Source: a bacterium
GTDB taxonomy: Bacteria; Bacillota; Negativicutes; Acidaminococcales; Acidaminococcaceae
NCBI GenBank assembly: GCA_004562175.1
Contig: SFRS01000057.1
Span: 1-6,057, forward strand
Direction: 5' to 3'
Length of the DNA: 6,057 nt
The position numbers and the translations under genes were made by a program. Below the pieces are notes generated by a model, which made no database searches, was not told the DNA's origin, and was given only the letters and a program-made list of their open reading frames with translations. Numbering within the stretch: the stretch's first letter is position 1; each line of letters opens with the position of its first letter. Shown here one piece after another: positions 5,672 to 6,057 of the stretch.

Positions 5672-6057
5672 TAATTTCTTTTAATAATCCTGGCTCAGGA
5701 CGAACGCTGGCGGCATGCCTAACACATGCAAGTCGAACGGAGAGTTTCTAACACTGAGGATCTTCAGTGTGACGCCAAGCGGTGAAAGCGGAGCTTTCAC
5801 TACGCTCTTTATAGTATGACAACACATACAGGCGGGAAACACGGAAAGGTTTTCAGTGTTGGAAACTCTTAGTGGCGAACGGGTGAGTAACGCGTAGGCA
5901 ACCTGCCCTTTAGTTGGGGACAACATCCCGAAAGGGGTGCTAATACCGAATGTGATCACTTTTCCGCATGGAATTGTGATGAAAGATGGCCTCTATTTAT
6001 AAGCTATCGCTAAAGGATGGGCCTGCGTCTGATTAGCTAGTTGGTGGGGTAACGGCT
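5672..6057 (+). rRNA. rrs: 16S ribosomal RNA, 5' part (runs off the window)
   Basis: Recognised from universally conserved blocks: ATCCTGGCTCAGGACGAACG (5687-5706), CTGGCGGCATGCCTAACACA, TGCAAGTCGAACGG, GTGGCGAACGGGTGAGTAAC and GATTAGCTAGTTGGTGGGG near the right edge. The V2 region resembles Acidaminococcaceae/Phascolarctobacterium. The 5' end at 5672 is projected by aligning C19 of E. coli numbering with 5690. Two oddities are visible. First, the bases aligning with E. coli 8-15 (AGAGTTTG) read TTTTAATA, so helix h1 cannot form with GGCTC at 5692-5696. Second, the V1/h6 hairpin is expanded to about 129 nt (5741-5869). The gene continues past 6057, so whether this is a functional copy cannot be judged here. 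Confidence 0.95.
5741..5869 (+). other. Expanded V1/helix h6 region of the 16S rRNA
   Basis: AGAGTTTC (5741-5748) pairs with GAAACTCT (5862-5869). The stem continues through a U-G pair and AACACTGA (5750-5757) with TCAGTGTT (5853-5860), a 17-pair stem. Inside are a hairpin with TGAAAG/CTTTCA (5783-5788/5793-5798) and outer AGCG/CGCT, and a GTATG/CATAC hairpin (5814-5818/5825-5829). Ordinary relatives have a loop of only a few bases on h6, so roughly 100 nt are extra. It may be kept in the rRNA or excised as an intervening sequence. Confidence 0.8.

Noticed and set aside
5681..5959. A 92-aa minus-strand ORF across the 16S gene.
   Set aside because: It is antisense to conserved rRNA sequence and is not a protein gene.
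1..6057. CRISPR array, tRNA genes, toxin-antitoxin or defence operon.
   Set aside because: I found no regularly spaced repeats, no tRNA-like cloverleaf and no small two-gene cassette; the space is filled by three housekeeping genes and rRNA.

Overview
The window looks like chromosomal DNA of a Gram-negative-type Firmicute of the class Negativicutes, probably an Acidaminococcaceae / Phascolarctobacterium-like gut bacterium. The assignment rests mainly on the partial 16S rRNA at the right edge: its V2 region and the stretch from GTGGCGAACGGGTGAG to GATTAGCTAGTTGG read like that family, from memory and not from a search. It fits a free-standing, biotin-domain-less oxaloacetate decarboxylase-type carboxyltransferase and Firmicute-style Shine-Dalgarno and promoter sequences.

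Layout. Positions 1-79 are the 3' end of a group II intron: domain V, then domain VI with a single bulged adenosine. Its reverse transcriptase and the rest of the ribozyme lie outside the window. A sigma-A-type promoter follows, then a 450-aa CNNM/CBS/CorC-HlyC membrane protein on the + strand (227-1579). This gene starts at TTG, and its strong Shine-Dalgarno sits 39 nt upstream, separated from the start by a hairpin that could close the gap. It converges on two minus-strand genes and shares a bidirectional terminator (1582-1615) with the nearer one. That gene is a 456-aa carboxyltransferase subunit (oxaloacetate decarboxylase alpha / pyruvate carboxylase B type, 1629-2999). The other is a 683-aa class A penicillin-binding protein (3143-5194). 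A terminator and an extended -10 promoter lie between the two minus-strand genes, so they are probably separate transcription units.

The 5195-5671 intergenic region is divergent. The PBP promoter fires leftward and a strong rRNA promoter (TTGACA - 17 bp - TATTAT, with phased upstream A-tracts) fires rightward into a structured leader of about 250 nt. The leader carries a boxA-like element, and the 16S rRNA gene then runs off the right edge.

The three housekeeping genes serve unrelated roles: membrane ion transport, carboxylate/biotin metabolism and cell-wall synthesis. I see no multi-gene defence or biosynthetic system. The most unusual signals are in RNA: (i) the intron 3' end, (ii) the hairpin between Shine-Dalgarno and start codon, (iii) a 16S 5' end in which the otherwise near-universal helix h1 5' strand is replaced by A/T-rich sequence, and (iv) a roughly 100-nt structured expansion of the V1/h6 hairpin of that 16S.
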